64,000 nucleotides of DNA from Nonomuraea soli (GCF_013761175.1 NZ_JACDUR010000004.1:682001-746000); one strand, 5' to 3'. Shown: positions 43,149-53,010, counted from the stretch's first letter. The notes: generated by a model from the letters alone, not told the origin. A program made the numbers and translations.

Positions 43149-44363
43149 CTAGCGGATGTCCACCAGCTTCGAGGTGGCGTACGACTTCTTGGTCTTGCTG
43201 GTGCCCGGCACGATCACGCGCCAGTAGCCGTCGTACTTCTGCTTCACGTTCTTCTGCCAGATGCCCGTGGAGGTGGTCTTGACGAAGCCCATGAAGGTGA
43301 AGCTCTTCTTGCCCTTCTTCTTGAAGTAGAGCTCGAGGATCTTGCCGCTGTAGCCCTTGGTGCCGCGGTAGGCCTTGCCGGAGAGCTTGAAGGCCTTGGA
43401 GAGCTTGGCCTTGGCGGGCGCCTTGATGGTGATGCGCGACTTGGTCTTGGTGGCGATGCCGTCGACGGGGGCGACGACCGTGAAGTTGTGGCCGGTGGCC
43501 TCGATCTGCTCGTTGTTACGCGTGGCCTTGACGACGAAGTACCAGCTGCCAGGCGTCGTGTCGTCGGCGAGGTGGGCGGTGTTGCGGTAGAGGCCGTCGC
43601 CGTCCTGGTAGAGCGGGACGTTGACCCACATGGTGCCGTCGTGCGAGCGAAGCTCCATGCTGACGTTCTTGGCGTTCTTGACCTCGGCGACGACCTTCAG
43701 CGGGACGTCGACGCCCTTCTTGAGCTGGACGGTCGTGGGGGAGACGGTGCCGGAGGCGACGGCCGACTGTCCGGCGACCGCGAACTCCTTGCAGCTCTCC
43801 GTGCTGCCGGAGGCCCGGGCGACGGTGACCTTGAGCTTCCAGTTGCCGACCTTGTCCTTGTTGGACTCCTTGATGAGGAAGGAGCCCTTCACCTCGGCGG
43901 TCGTCGGCGCGCTCGGCGTGTGGGTGAAGGGGGCGGGGGTCTCGCCGGGGTTGGGGATGAGCGGCGGCTTGACCACGTGGTTCGGCGGGGGAACGGCGGT
44001 GTCGAGGGTCACGGCGGGTCCCGCGGCGTCCCCGGTCATGAGGACCTGGACCTGGACCGACGTGATGGTCGGCGCGACGTGGTAGCTCTCGGAGCCGGCG
44101 GCGCCGGTCGTCACCACCGGGTAGCCCTTGTCCGTGGGAGGGCCGTAGGGGTCCTTGAGCGTGAACGAGAACGCGACCTTGTTGTCATCCTTGAGGGGGA
44201 CGTAGGCGTCACCCACGGTGATCGTTGACACGTCCGTCGACAACCCGCACGCAGCCGCCGTGGCCTGAGCCGTCGCGGGCACGGCGGCGGCAGCCCCGAG
44301 GCCGGTCGAGAAGACCGCTGCCCCGGCTACGGTCGCGAAGAACGACCGCATCCTTCTGTTCAT
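43149..44363 (-). CDS. secreted protein of unknown function
   Basis: A 404-residue exported protein. The signal peptide ends near residue 36 (ATVAGAAVFSTGLGAAAAVP ... TAQATA). Three or four beta-rich, Ig-like segments follow: a first domain with a Cys (AACGLSTDVSTITVGDAYV), a middle domain (TVSPTTVQLKKGVDVPLKVVAEV, NFTVVAP) and a C-terminal Lys-rich domain (KAPAKAKLSKAFKLSGKAYR, GYWRVIVPGTSKTKKSYAT) resembling secreted actinobacterial repeats of the calcium- or wall-binding type. No catalytic motif is visible. ATG 44363 has AAAGGAA about ten bases upstream. It is convergent with the two-component genes at 41137-43028. The Lys-rich end may bind anionic wall polymers (inference). Confidence 0.8.
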   Translation of the reverse strand: MNRRMRSFFATVAGAAVFSTGLGAAAAVPATAQATAAACGLSTDVSTITVGDAYVPLKDDNKVAFSFTLKDPYGPPTDKGYPVVTTGAAGSESYHVAPTITSVQVQVLMTGDAAGPAVTLDTAVPPPNHVVKPPLIPNPGETPAPFTHTPSAPTTAEVKGSFLIKESNKDKVGNWKLKVTVARASGSTESCKEFAVAGQSAVASGTVSPTTVQLKKGVDVPLKVVAEVKNAKNVSMELRSHDGTMWVNVPLYQDGDGLYRNTAHLADDTTPGSWYFVVKATRNNEQIEATGHNFTVVAPVDGIATKTKSRITIKAPAKAKLSKAFKLSGKAYRGTKGYSGKILELYFKKKGKKSFTFMGFVKTTSTGIWQKNVKQKYDGYWRVIVPGTSKTKKSYATSKLVDIR

Positions 44364-44630
44364 CTGATGGGGTTCCTTTAACTCGGTCAACCTGGGGGAA
44401 AAGTTGCGGTTTGGGCACCGGAGCCTAGTGTGACGGAAGTGACACGTCCATATCCCGCCTTCCGGCCTGCCGAGGAATGCCTCGTGGCCTGGGATGGTTC
44501 AACCATCTGGCACACTGGTAGCTGAACCGTCGCGGTACCGGTTCCCGCCCGCGCGCACCCCGTGTGCGACTGCGCGCAAAGCCGTACGAATCACTTGGCG
44601 ACCCGGCGACCGCACCTCGAAAGGACAGCA

Positions 44631-44840
44631 ATGAAGAAGGACATTCACCCCGACTACCACGTGACGCAGGTCAGCTGCGCGTGCGGTAGCTCCTTCACGA
44701 CCCGCAGCACCGCGAAGAACGGCGTCATCCACGCCGACGTGTGCTCGGCCTGCCACCCGTTCTACACGGGCAAGCAGAAGATCCTCGACACCGGCGGCCG
44801 CGTGGCCCGCTTCGAGAAGCGGTTCGGCAAGAAGGCTTAG
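44631..44840 (+). CDS. rpmE: 50S ribosomal protein L31, zinc-binding type
   Basis: A 69-residue ribosomal protein starting MKKDIHPDYHVTQVSCACGS. Cysteines 16, 18, 37 and 40 (CAC and CSAC) make this the zinc-containing C+ form rather than the zinc-free paralogue. It ends KRFGKKA. The ATG 44631 is preceded by AAAGGA. The upstream 240-base gap (44391-44630) contains the dyad ATGGTT-C-AACCAT (44494-44506), and no gene. A hairpin separates it from prfA. Confidence 0.96.
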   Translation: MKKDIHPDYHVTQVSCACGSSFTTRSTAKNGVIHADVCSACHPFYTGKQKILDTGGRVARFEKRFGKKA

Positions 44841-44846
44841 CTTCCC

Positions 44847-44894
44847 AAACGCCGGTCCGGGCGCGCGTGATCAGCGCGCCCCGGGCCGGCGTTT
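44847..44894 (+). terminator. long hairpin between rpmE and prfA
   Basis: An almost fully paired stem of about 20 base pairs begins AAACGCCGG and ends CCGGCGTTT, with one mismatch and one bulge, around the loop GTGATCA. It starts six bases after the rpmE stop. It may be a terminator that lets the abundant rpmE mRNA stop short of prfA, or a processing site. Confidence 0.75.
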
Positions 44895-44933
44895 GTCGGT
44901 TCCACAGCGAAAGCCCATTCAAGGAGAAGCACG

Positions 44934-45986
44934 GTGAACCTGGACGAGTTGCTCAAGGAGTATTCCGAGCTGGAGCTGCAGCTCGCCGACCCCGCCGTGC
45001 ACGCCGACCAGAACAAGGCGCGCACGCTGGGCAAGCGCTATGCCCAGCTGACCCCGATCGTCGGCACCTACCGCGAGCTCGACAGCGTTCGCGACGACCT
45101 CGCCACGGCCAAGGAGCTGGCGGCGGAGGACGAAGGGTTCGCCGAGGAGGCCGCGGAGCTCGAGGAACGCATCCCCAAGCTGGAGGAGCGCCTCAAACAC
45201 CTGCTCATCCCGCGTGATCCCAACGATGACAAGGACATCATCATGGAGATCAAGGCGGGCGAGGGCGGTGAGGAGTCCGCGCTGTTCGCGGGCGACCTGC
45301 TGCGCATGTATCTCCGCTACGCCGAGCGCCTCGGCTGGAAGACCGAGATCATCGAGGCCCAGCACTCCGACCTGGGCGGCTACAAGGACGTCACCGTCGG
45401 CATCAAGGCCAAGGGCGACGAGGGCGTGTGGTCGCGGCTGAAGTACGAAGGCGGCGTGCACCGCGTGCAGCGTGTCCCCGCCACCGAGTCGCAGGGCCGC
45501 ATCCACACCAGCGCCACGGGCGTGCTGGTCTACCCGGAGGCGGAGGAGGTCGACGTCCAGATCGACGCCAACGACCTGCGCATCGACGTCTACCGTTCGA
45601 GCGGCCCCGGCGGCCAGTCGGTCAACACCACCGACTCCGCCGTACGGATCACGCACCTGCCCACGGGCGTCGTCGTCAGCTGCCAGAACGAAAAGAGCCA
45701 GCTGCAGAACAAGGAGTCGGCGCTGCGCATCCTGCGAGCCCGGCTGCTGTCGCTCGCCCAGGAGCAGGCCGACGCCGCAGCCCAGGCCGAGCGCAAGTCG
45801 CAGGTGCGCACGATGGACCGCAGCGAGCGCATCCGCACCTACAACTTCCCGGAAAACCGCATCTCCGACCACCGCGTCGGCTTCAAGGCGTATAACCTCG
45901 ACCAGGTCCTTGACGGCGAGCTGAACGCCGTCACCCAAGCCCTCATCGACGCCGAGATGGCGGAGAAGCTCGCCGCACACACATGA
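44934..45986 (+). CDS. prfA: peptide chain release factor 1
   Basis: A 350-residue class I release factor reading UAA and UAG. The codon-recognition tripeptide PAT lies in VPATESQGRIHTS, and the catalytic GGQ is at residues 226-228 (SSGPGGQSVNTTDSAVRITH). The start is GTG 44934 with AAGGAGAAG. The stop overlaps the prmC start (ATGA). PrmC methylates the Gln of this GGQ motif, so the pair works together. Confidence 0.97.
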   Translation: MNLDELLKEYSELELQLADPAVHADQNKARTLGKRYAQLTPIVGTYRELDSVRDDLATAKELAAEDEGFAEEAAELEERIPKLEERLKHLLIPRDPNDDKDIIMEIKAGEGGEESALFAGDLLRMYLRYAERLGWKTEIIEAQHSDLGGYKDVTVGIKAKGDEGVWSRLKYEGGVHRVQRVPATESQGRIHTSATGVLVYPEAEEVDVQIDANDLRIDVYRSSGPGGQSVNTTDSAVRITHLPTGVVVSCQNEKSQLQNKESALRILRARLLSLAQEQADAAAQAERKSQVRTMDRSERIRTYNFPENRISDHRVGFKAYNLDQVLDGELNAVTQALIDAEMAEKLAAHT

Positions 45987-46837
45987 CATTTCTAATGGAC
46001 GAAATCGCACACGCCACAGCCCGCCTGGCTGAGGCAGGCGTCCCCTCACCGCGCACCGACGCCGAGGAGATCGCCGCGTTCGTCCATGGCGTGCGCCGGA
46101 GCGAGCTGCACACGGTCGGAGACTCCGACTTCGACGCGCTCTTCTGGGAGGGCATCGCGCGCCGCGAGGCGCGCGAGCCCCTGCAGCACATCACCGGCAA
46201 GGCCTACTTCCGCTACCTGGAGCTGAACGTCGGCCCCGGCGTGTTCGTGCCGCGCCCCGAGACCGAGGTCATGGCCGGCTGGGCCATCGAGACCCTGCGC
46301 GCGATGGACGTCAACGAGCCCCTCGTCGTCGACCTCGGCACCGGCTCCGGCGCGATCGCCCTGTCGATCGCCCAGGAGGTCGCGCTGGCCGAGGTGCACG
46401 CGGTGGAGATCGACCCCGACGCGTACGGCTGGGCCAAGCGCAACATCACCGAGCTCGGACAGGGCAGGGTGCACCTGCACCCGGAAGACCTCACCAGCGC
46501 GCTGCCCGAGCTCAACGGCAAGGTCGACCTGGTCATCTCCAACCCGCCCTACATCCCGCCCGGCGCCATCCCGCGCGACCCCGAGGTGCGCGACTACGAC
46601 CCCAAGCGGGCGTTGTACGGCACCGGAGACGACGGCCTGGGCGAGGTCAGAGCCGTCGAGAGCACCGCGCGCAGGCTGCTCAGGCCGGGCGGCTGGGTCG
46701 CGGTCGAACACGCCGACGAGCAAGGCCAGTCGGTGTACCTGCTCTTCCCCGAATCGCAGGGCTGGCGCGACACGCGGCTGCGCCAGGACCTGACACGCCG
46801 AGACCGGTTCGTCACGGCCAGGCTGGACCAAGGATAG
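45983..46837 (+). CDS. prmC: release factor glutamine methyltransferase
   Basis: A 284-residue SAM-dependent enzyme that N5-methylates the GGQ glutamine of release factors. An N-terminal helical release-factor-binding domain (1-85) leads to VFVPRPETEVM, the SAM motif DLGTGSGAIALSIA (117-130) and the catalytic NPPY at 187-190 (VISNPPYIPPG). The ATG overlaps the prfA stop. An in-frame ATG at 45995 is an alternative start. Confidence 0.96.
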   Translation: MTFLMDEIAHATARLAEAGVPSPRTDAEEIAAFVHGVRRSELHTVGDSDFDALFWEGIARREAREPLQHITGKAYFRYLELNVGPGVFVPRPETEVMAGWAIETLRAMDVNEPLVVDLGTGSGAIALSIAQEVALAEVHAVEIDPDAYGWAKRNITELGQGRVHLHPEDLTSALPELNGKVDLVISNPPYIPPGAIPRDPEVRDYDPKRALYGTGDDGLGEVRAVESTARRLLRPGGWVAVEHADEQGQSVYLLFPESQGWRDTRLRQDLTRRDRFVTARLDQG

Positions 46838-46848
46838 GAAGAGGCGTC

Positions 46849-47493
46849 ATGGCGGTTTTCGACTGTTCAGATCCCGATCAGCGGGCGGCCGGCATCCTCG
46901 AGGCCGCGGCAGCCGTACGGCGTGGCGAACTCGTCGTGATGCCCACCGACACGGTCTACGGCATCGGCGCCGACGCCTTCGTCCACGCGGCCGTCGCCTC
47001 GCTGCTCGACACCAAGGGCCGCGGCCGCGAGATGCCGCCGCCCGTCCTGGTCGGCACCGTACGCGCCGCCACCGCTCTGGTCGAGGAGATGGGCCCGTAC
47101 GGCCAGGACCTCATCGACGCCTTCTGGCCGGGACCGCTCACCATCGTCGTCAAGTCCAACCGCGCCCTGTCGTGGGACCTGGGCGACACCAAGGGCACCG
47201 TGGCCATCCGCATGCCGCTGCACCCTGTCGCGCTCGACCTGCTCAAGGAGACCGGCCCCATGGCCGTGTCCAGCGCCAACCGCTCCGGCGCCCCGGCCGC
47301 CACCACCGCCGCCAACGCCGAGGAGCAGCTGGGCGACTCGGTCGCCGTCTACCTCGACGGCGGTCCCTGCGCCGACGACGTGCCCTCGACCATCATCGAC
47401 CTGACCACGGCCATCCCGCGCCTGCTCAGGAAGGGCGCGATCCCGGTGGAGAAGCTGCGCGGCATCGTCGGATACGTCGCCACCGACGCGTGA
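46849..47493 (+). CDS. L-threonylcarbamoyladenylate synthase (Sua5/YrdC/TsaC)
   Basis: A 214-residue YrdC-domain protein that makes threonylcarbamoyl-AMP for the universal t6A modification of ANN-decoding tRNAs. Motifs include GELVVMPTDTVYGIGADA, the nucleotide-binding KGRGREMPPPVLVG, FWPGPLTIVVKSN, VAIRMPLHP and the closing SSANRSGAPA. The SUA5 C-terminal domain is absent, as in TsaC-type enzymes. It follows prmC by 11 bases with GGAAGAGG as ribosome site, in the conserved prfA-prmC-sua5 order. Confidence 0.94.
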   Translation: MAVFDCSDPDQRAAGILEAAAAVRRGELVVMPTDTVYGIGADAFVHAAVASLLDTKGRGREMPPPVLVGTVRAATALVEEMGPYGQDLIDAFWPGPLTIVVKSNRALSWDLGDTKGTVAIRMPLHPVALDLLKETGPMAVSSANRSGAPAATTAANAEEQLGDSVAVYLDGGPCADDVPSTIIDLTTAIPRLLRKGAIPVEKLRGIVGYVATDA

Positions 47494-47553
47494 GTCGATA
47501 CCTTCTGCTTATCCCGCCGGTGTGATCAGCCGCCGCCGACCTACCGTGTGTGG

Positions 47554-49056
47554 GTGGCGAAATTCGACGGCATGGACCCCAAGCTGGTGCGCGAGCTGCT
47601 GGCGGAGGTACGGCACGCGGCCGTGCAGATGCGCCAGATCGAGGGCAGGATCTCGCAGCTCACCGGCGGGGCGGGGCTGGCAGTGCAGGCCGGGCAGCGA
47701 CCCGGGCAGGTGGCCGACTCGTGTGACGAGATGGTGCGCGATGTGACGACCCGGCTGGAGCTGCTGGAGAAGCGCGAGGACTCGGGGAACTCGACGCCGG
47801 TCTCGGGAGGCGAGTCGACCACGCCCGCCGACGACAAGCCGGAGGCGTCGAAGCCCGCTGACGACGGGAAACCGGAGGCGTCGAAGCCGGCCGATGACGG
47901 GAAACCGGAAGCTTCCAAGCCGGCGGAGGACAAACCCGACGAGTCCAAGCCTGAGGCGTCCAAGCCCGCCGAGGACAAGCCCGACGCCACCAAGCCCGCC
48001 GAGGACAAGCCCGACGCCACCAAACCGGCCGACGACGGCAAGCCGGTGCAGGAGAAGCCGGACGCGACCCCCGGCCCCGACACCGCGAAGGACGGCGCCG
48101 ACACCCAGGTGGCCGATCCTCCGGCCACCCGCGACGACACCCCGGCCAAGGACCACCCCGACGACCTGGCCATCGGCAAACCCCAGGTCGTCGAGATCGA
48201 CGGCGTGAAGGTGCTGCAGGTCCCGGTCGACCAGCCGACGGCCAAGGAGATCGAGGACCTGCTGGCCAAGATGGACCAGGTCCAGCCCGTCGACATGCCG
48301 GGGCAGGAGCAGGGGCCGCAGGTGCAGCCCGCCGACGACGGCGACGTCAAGAAGTGGGCCGCCGACGGCAGCGACGTCGTCTCGGTGGAGGCCAACAGGC
48401 TCACTCCGGCGGAGCTGAAGGAGCTGATCGAGAAGAGCTCCGAGATCCCGCCGATGGAGATGCCGAGTGTGGAGGTGCCCAAGGGGGAGTGGGGCAAGGG
48501 CGACTGGGCGCCGGAGAACATCAAGCCCGACGGCCCTCCTGGATCGGTGGATCCGGGCGGTCCCGCGACGCAGAGCACGACGGCGGGCGGCGACACCCCG
48601 CAGACCACACCGACCACCGGCGACGCCGCCCAGGGCACGCCGATCGCCGCTCAGGGCACGCCGGTCCCGGCCCAGGGCACGCCGGTCGGCTCGCAGGGGA
48701 CGCCGCAGCTTGACGGGAGCCCTGGGCAGGCCGAGCCGGCGGTGGCGGGTTCGCCGGTTCAGGTGCTGCCCATCGCGACGGGCGGGGACCCGGCGCTGCT
48801 GGGGCCGCTCGCCGGTGGCAGCAACGGTGACGTGCAGCAGTGGGCCAACGACGGCAGCGACGTCGTGTCGGTGGAGGCCGACCGGCTCACTCCGGCGGAG
48901 TTGAAGGAGCTGATCGAGAAGAGCTCCGAGATCCCGCCGATGGAGATGCCGAGTGTGGAGGTGCCCAAGGGGGAGTGGGGCAAGGGCGAGTGGGTGCCGG
49001 AGGACATCAAGCCCGACGGCCCCCCGGGCTCGGTCGACCCGGGCGCCCCGGCCTGA
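47554..49056 (+). CDS. large repetitive protein with WXG100-like N-terminus, unknown function
   Basis: About 500 residues with no signal peptide. Residues 1-75 are helical and resemble actinobacterial WXG100-like N-termini (LVRELLAEVRHAAVQMRQIE, DEMVRDVTTRLELLEKRED). Residues 80-260 are a Lys/Pro/Ala/Glu/Asp repeat (KPAEDKPDATKPAEDKPDA). Residues 263-336 and 425-498 are two almost identical acidic modules (SDVVSVEANRLTPAELKELI, IEKSSEIPPMEMPSVEVPKG), separated by a Thr/Gly/Gln-rich linker. GTG 47554 lies six bases after TACCGT, suggesting a leaderless message. It lies between sua5 and glyA, which are closer together in relatives. It could be a secreted ESX/T7SS-type substrate (inference). Confidence 0.65.
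   Translation: MAKFDGMDPKLVRELLAEVRHAAVQMRQIEGRISQLTGGAGLAVQAGQRPGQVADSCDEMVRDVTTRLELLEKREDSGNSTPVSGGESTTPADDKPEASKPADDGKPEASKPADDGKPEASKPAEDKPDESKPEASKPAEDKPDATKPAEDKPDATKPADDGKPVQEKPDATPGPDTAKDGADTQVADPPATRDDTPAKDHPDDLAIGKPQVVEIDGVKVLQVPVDQPTAKEIEDLLAKMDQVQPVDMPGQEQGPQVQPADDGDVKKWAADGSDVVSVEANRLTPAELKELIEKSSEIPPMEMPSVEVPKGEWGKGDWAPENIKPDGPPGSVDPGGPATQSTTAGGDTPQTTPTTGDAAQGTPIAAQGTPVPAQGTPVGSQGTPQLDGSPGQAEPAVAGSPVQVLPIATGGDPALLGPLAGGSNGDVQQWANDGSDVVSVEADRLTPAELKELIEKSSEIPPMEMPSVEVPKGEWGKGEWVPEDIKPDGPPGSVDPGAPA
48340..49047 (+). repeat. two near-identical 222-225 bp modules in the WXG100-like gene
   Basis: Module 1 (48340-48564) and module 2 (48826-49047) are offset by 486 bases. Inside them more than 80 consecutive bases appear identical, including synonymous positions. 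That points to a recent duplication or gene conversion. The frame is conserved. Confidence 0.85.
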
Positions 49057-49188
49057 CCCGCGCCCGGGAGCTACGGCCAACAGGCCGCAGCGCCCGGTGC
49101 CACGGCCCGCAAGCCCGCCCGCCCGGCGCTACGGCGCGTGGCCGCAGCGCCGTCCCAAGCCATCTCACCCCGAAGGAGAAACCCCCGT

Positions 49189-49566
49189 ATGTACGCCGAC
49201 CCGCCCGCCCCCCAGCCGCAGCGCCCAGGGGAGACCCCGCCGACCGCGGGCACCGCCGGGGCCCTGGAAGGCCAGCCGCAGGCCTGGCAGTTCAATCCCG
49301 ACTACCAGCGCCTGGTCACCCTCTGGCAGAGCGTCCTGCCCATGCTGGAAACCCTCACGGGCAGCCTCGACAAGGCCTACCAGATGGCCCGCAGCCCCCA
49401 GACGTGGGACGCCCCGGTGGGTGCCCGTTATGTCGAGGACATCGGCGAGTGGCGTACCAGGCTGCGCCTGTACAGGCAGGCGGTGCTGACGGCGATCAGC
49501 GACCAGGCGGCCGACACGCCGCGCTGGATCCCGGCCGCCTCGGCGACGCCGCGTGCCTTCTCCTGA
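49189..49566 (+). CDS. small WXG100-like protein, unknown function
   Basis: A 125-residue protein with a Pro-rich N-terminus (1-30) and a helical hairpin of two long helices (FNPDYQRLVTLWQSVLPMLE and ARYVEDIGEWRTRLRLYRQA) joined by a turn with Trp-Asp (SPQTWDAP). This recalls WXG100/ESAT-6-like helical hairpins, though the strict WxG is absent. ATG 49189 follows GAAGGAGAAA. It is 132 bases after the larger WXG100-like gene and on the same strand, so they may form a pair, as ESX substrates often do. No EccC or other secretion gene is in the window. Confidence 0.65.
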   Translation: MYADPPAPQPQRPGETPPTAGTAGALEGQPQAWQFNPDYQRLVTLWQSVLPMLETLTGSLDKAYQMARSPQTWDAPVGARYVEDIGEWRTRLRLYRQAVLTAISDQAADTPRWIPAASATPRAFS

Positions 49567-49592
49567 CCTGAAGCCGGGCATAAAGTGATGAA

Positions 49593-50858
<1,266 letters not shown>

Positions 50859-50917
50859 GCTGAGTCTGTGTCCTTTTCCGGTCACAGCAGGCCGGAGCAT
50901 CCGGGAGACTTGGGTTC

Positions 50918-52138
50918 GTGCGCGAATACCTCTACATGGCGCTTGTCGCGGCGGTGGTGACCTTCCTGCTGGTCCCGTTGGTCCGCAGGTTCGCCATCCG
51001 CATCGGCGCCATGCCGGAGGTTCGCGACCGCGACGTCCACACGACGCCGACCCCGCGGCTCGGGGGTCTGGCGATGTACGGCGGGCTGGTCGCCGCCCTG
51101 CTCACCACCCACGAACTTCCTCACACCGGTCCGGTGCTCGCGGCCAGCAACACCGTGGTGGCGCTGATCGTCGCGGGCGGCATCATCACCTTCACCGGCT
51201 TCCTCGACGACTGGTGGGGGATGGACCCGTTCATCAAGATGGGCGGGCAGATCGCGGCGGCCGGCGTGCTGGTCTACAACGGCATGCGGCTGACCTACAT
51301 CCCGCTGCCGCGTGACTGGGGACCTCCGCTCTTCCTCGACGACCTGTCCAGCGCGGTGATCACGATCCTGGTGATCGTGGTGATCATCAACGCGGTCAAC
51401 TTCGTCGACGGGCTCGACGGCCTGGCGTCCGGCATCGTCTGCATCTCGGCCATGGCCACCTGGGCCTACTCCATCCGGCTCGACCAGGTGCTCGAAGACA
51501 ACCGCATCAACGTGACCGCCGCCGTCATGGCCATCCTCATCGGCGTGTGTCTCGGCTTCCTGCCGCACAACTTCCACCCGGCGCGCATCTTCATGGGCGA
51601 CACCGGGGCGATGCTGCTCGGCCTGGTCCTGGGTTCCTCACTGATCACGGTCACGTCGGCCGCCGATCCCGAGCTGATCGTCGACGTGAACAAGTTCGGC
51701 GCCCTGATCCCGCTGCTGATCCCGCTGTCGGTGCTGGTGCTGCCGCTGATCGACCTGGTCACCGCGGTCGTGCGGCGCACCTCGCGCGGCATGTCGCCGT
51801 TCGCGCCCGACCGCGGCCACCTGCACCACCTGCTGATGGACCTGGGCCACTCGCACCGCCGCTCGGTGCTGATCCTCTACGCGTGGACGTTCCTGTTCGC
51901 CTTCGGGCTGACGGGCATGTCCGTGCTCGGGGTGCCGGTCATCTTCTTCCCGCTGATCATCGTGCTCGCCGTGGGCGTGCTCATCCTCATGGCCGCGCCC
52001 CGCTGGCGGAGCAAGGGCTCGCACCACGCGCCCCGCGGCCCGCGCTGGCGCCGCCGGGTCTCCCCGGAGGAGGACGACGGTGGCCCGCCCACCGGTCCGA
52101 TGCCTCCCATCAGGGCAGAGTCCACCGCGCTGCGGTGA
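50918..52138 (+). CDS. undecaprenyl-phosphate glycosyl-1-phosphate transferase (WecA/TagO/MraY family)
   Basis: A 406-residue polytopic membrane enzyme with about 11 helices. It transfers a HexNAc-1-phosphate from UDP-sugar to decaprenyl or undecaprenyl phosphate, the priming step for wall glycopolymers. Family motifs are DVHTTPTPRLGG, GFLDDWWGMDP, NAVNFVDGLDGLA, the catalytic Asp in FMGDTGAMLLG and the cytoplasmic His loop PDRGHLHHLLMDLGHSHR. The C-terminal tail is Arg/Pro-rich and cytoplasmic. GTG 50918 is the start. Its place between glyA and atpI is conserved in actinomycetes. It could provide lipid-linked primers for the glycosyltransferase island (inference). Confidence 0.93.
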   Translation: MREYLYMALVAAVVTFLLVPLVRRFAIRIGAMPEVRDRDVHTTPTPRLGGLAMYGGLVAALLTTHELPHTGPVLAASNTVVALIVAGGIITFTGFLDDWWGMDPFIKMGGQIAAAGVLVYNGMRLTYIPLPRDWGPPLFLDDLSSAVITILVIVVIINAVNFVDGLDGLASGIVCISAMATWAYSIRLDQVLEDNRINVTAAVMAILIGVCLGFLPHNFHPARIFMGDTGAMLLGLVLGSSLITVTSAADPELIVDVNKFGALIPLLIPLSVLVLPLIDLVTAVVRRTSRGMSPFAPDRGHLHHLLMDLGHSHRRSVLILYAWTFLFAFGLTGMSVLGVPVIFFPLIIVLAVGVLILMAAPRWRSKGSHHAPRGPRWRRRVSPEEDDGGPPTGPMPPIRAESTALR

Positions 52139-52271
52139 TCAGGCCTTGATCGAAAACTAGAAACGGCAGGTAAAAGCGGTCATCCCAGAGCTTGTGATAT
52201 CTTTCACGAGCAGGGGTTCCCAAGCCCAAATGGAAGCAACCGCTCGCTTGACAACTGTTTCTGGAGACCAC

Positions 52272-52679
52272 ATGCAGGCCAACGACGTGCGCGTTCTGAA
52301 AAGCGCCGCGCTGCCCACTCTCGTGGTGGGGGCGGTCACGGTCGTGGTGGCACTCCTGATGGCGGGTGGCAAGGGCGCGCTCGGCGCGCTCCTCGGCACC
52401 GTGCTGGTCGGGGTTTTCTTCAGCATCAGCGTGGTAGCCGTGTCCTATGCCTCACGCATCTCGCCCCAGGTCATGGCCATGGCGGCGATGGGCAGCTACC
52501 TGGTCAAGGTCGTCGTCCTGATGATCGTGCTGCGCGCGTTCGGCGACACCACCGCCTGGAACCCCAAGGCCTTCGCCTGGGCCGTCGTGGTCTGCACCAT
52601 CGTGTGGACGGCGGCGGAAGTGCGTGCCTTCGTCAAGACCAAGATGCTCTACGTCGATCCCGACGCGGGAAAGTCATGA
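52272..52679 (+). CDS. atpI: ATP synthase protein I-like membrane protein
   Basis: A 135-residue protein with four membrane helices (about 12-33, 38-57, 70-92 and 100-120) and a short charged C-terminus (KTKMLYVDPDAGKS). This is the AtpI layout, thought to assist Na+/Mg2+ supply or c-ring assembly. The ATG 52272 follows GGAG; an ORF extension to 52194 lacks a ribosome site. It precedes the small AtpZ-type gene and atpB, as expected for the ATP synthase locus. Confidence 0.75.
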   Translation: MQANDVRVLKSAALPTLVVGAVTVVVALLMAGGKGALGALLGTVLVGVFFSISVVAVSYASRISPQVMAMAAMGSYLVKVVVLMIVLRAFGDTTAWNPKAFAWAVVVCTIVWTAAEVRAFVKTKMLYVDPDAGKS

Positions 52680-52704
52680 GCGCGGGTAAAGTGACGGGGC
52701 CCGA

Positions 52705-52735
52705 TATGACTAGTCCTTCTCCTCCCTGCTATCGT
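52705..52735 (+). promoter_or_regulatory. candidate promoter of the ATP synthase operon
   Basis: ATGACT (52705-52710) and TATCGT (52730-52735) are spaced 19 bases apart. The -10 lies ten bases before the ATG at 52746, so the leader would be very short. An additional upstream promoter at atpI is possible. Confidence 0.4.
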
Positions 52736-52745
52736 CGGGCGCGCG

Positions 52746-52961
52746 ATGAGCGAACAGGAACGCAGACCGGAAGACGACGGTCGCGACTTCGCCGACGCCG
52801 CATGGTCAGCTCCCAGCTACGTTCTCTCTGGAATAGCGATCTACGGCGGACTCGGCTGGTTGCTGGACCGTTGGCTGGGCACGTCCGCGCTCTTCCCCAT
52901 AGGCGTTGTTCTGGGGGTCGTCCTCTCCGTGTATCTGTTCTACCGGAAGTACGGTCGCTAG
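52746..52961 (+). CDS. atpZ: AtpZ/AtpI family protein
   Basis: A 71-residue protein with two membrane helices and a conserved Gly-rich first helix and turn (AIYGGLGWLLDRWLGTSALF), typical of the small AtpZ family found just upstream of atpB. The N-terminus is charged (MSEQERRPEDDGRDFADAAW). Its role in assembly or magnesium handling is inferred from the family. Confidence 0.8.
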   Translation: MSEQERRPEDDGRDFADAAWSAPSYVLSGIAIYGGLGWLLDRWLGTSALFPIGVVLGVVLSVYLFYRKYGR

Positions 52962-53010
52962 CTCAGGGCTGCACCCTTGTGACCACCTACCACCTCGAAG
53001 GGAACGCCGC

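Noticed and set aside
49189..49566. Toxin-antitoxin or immunity gene
   Set aside because: No nuclease or toxin domain is recognisable in either partner; the helical-hairpin form fits WXG100-like proteins better, but remains tentative.
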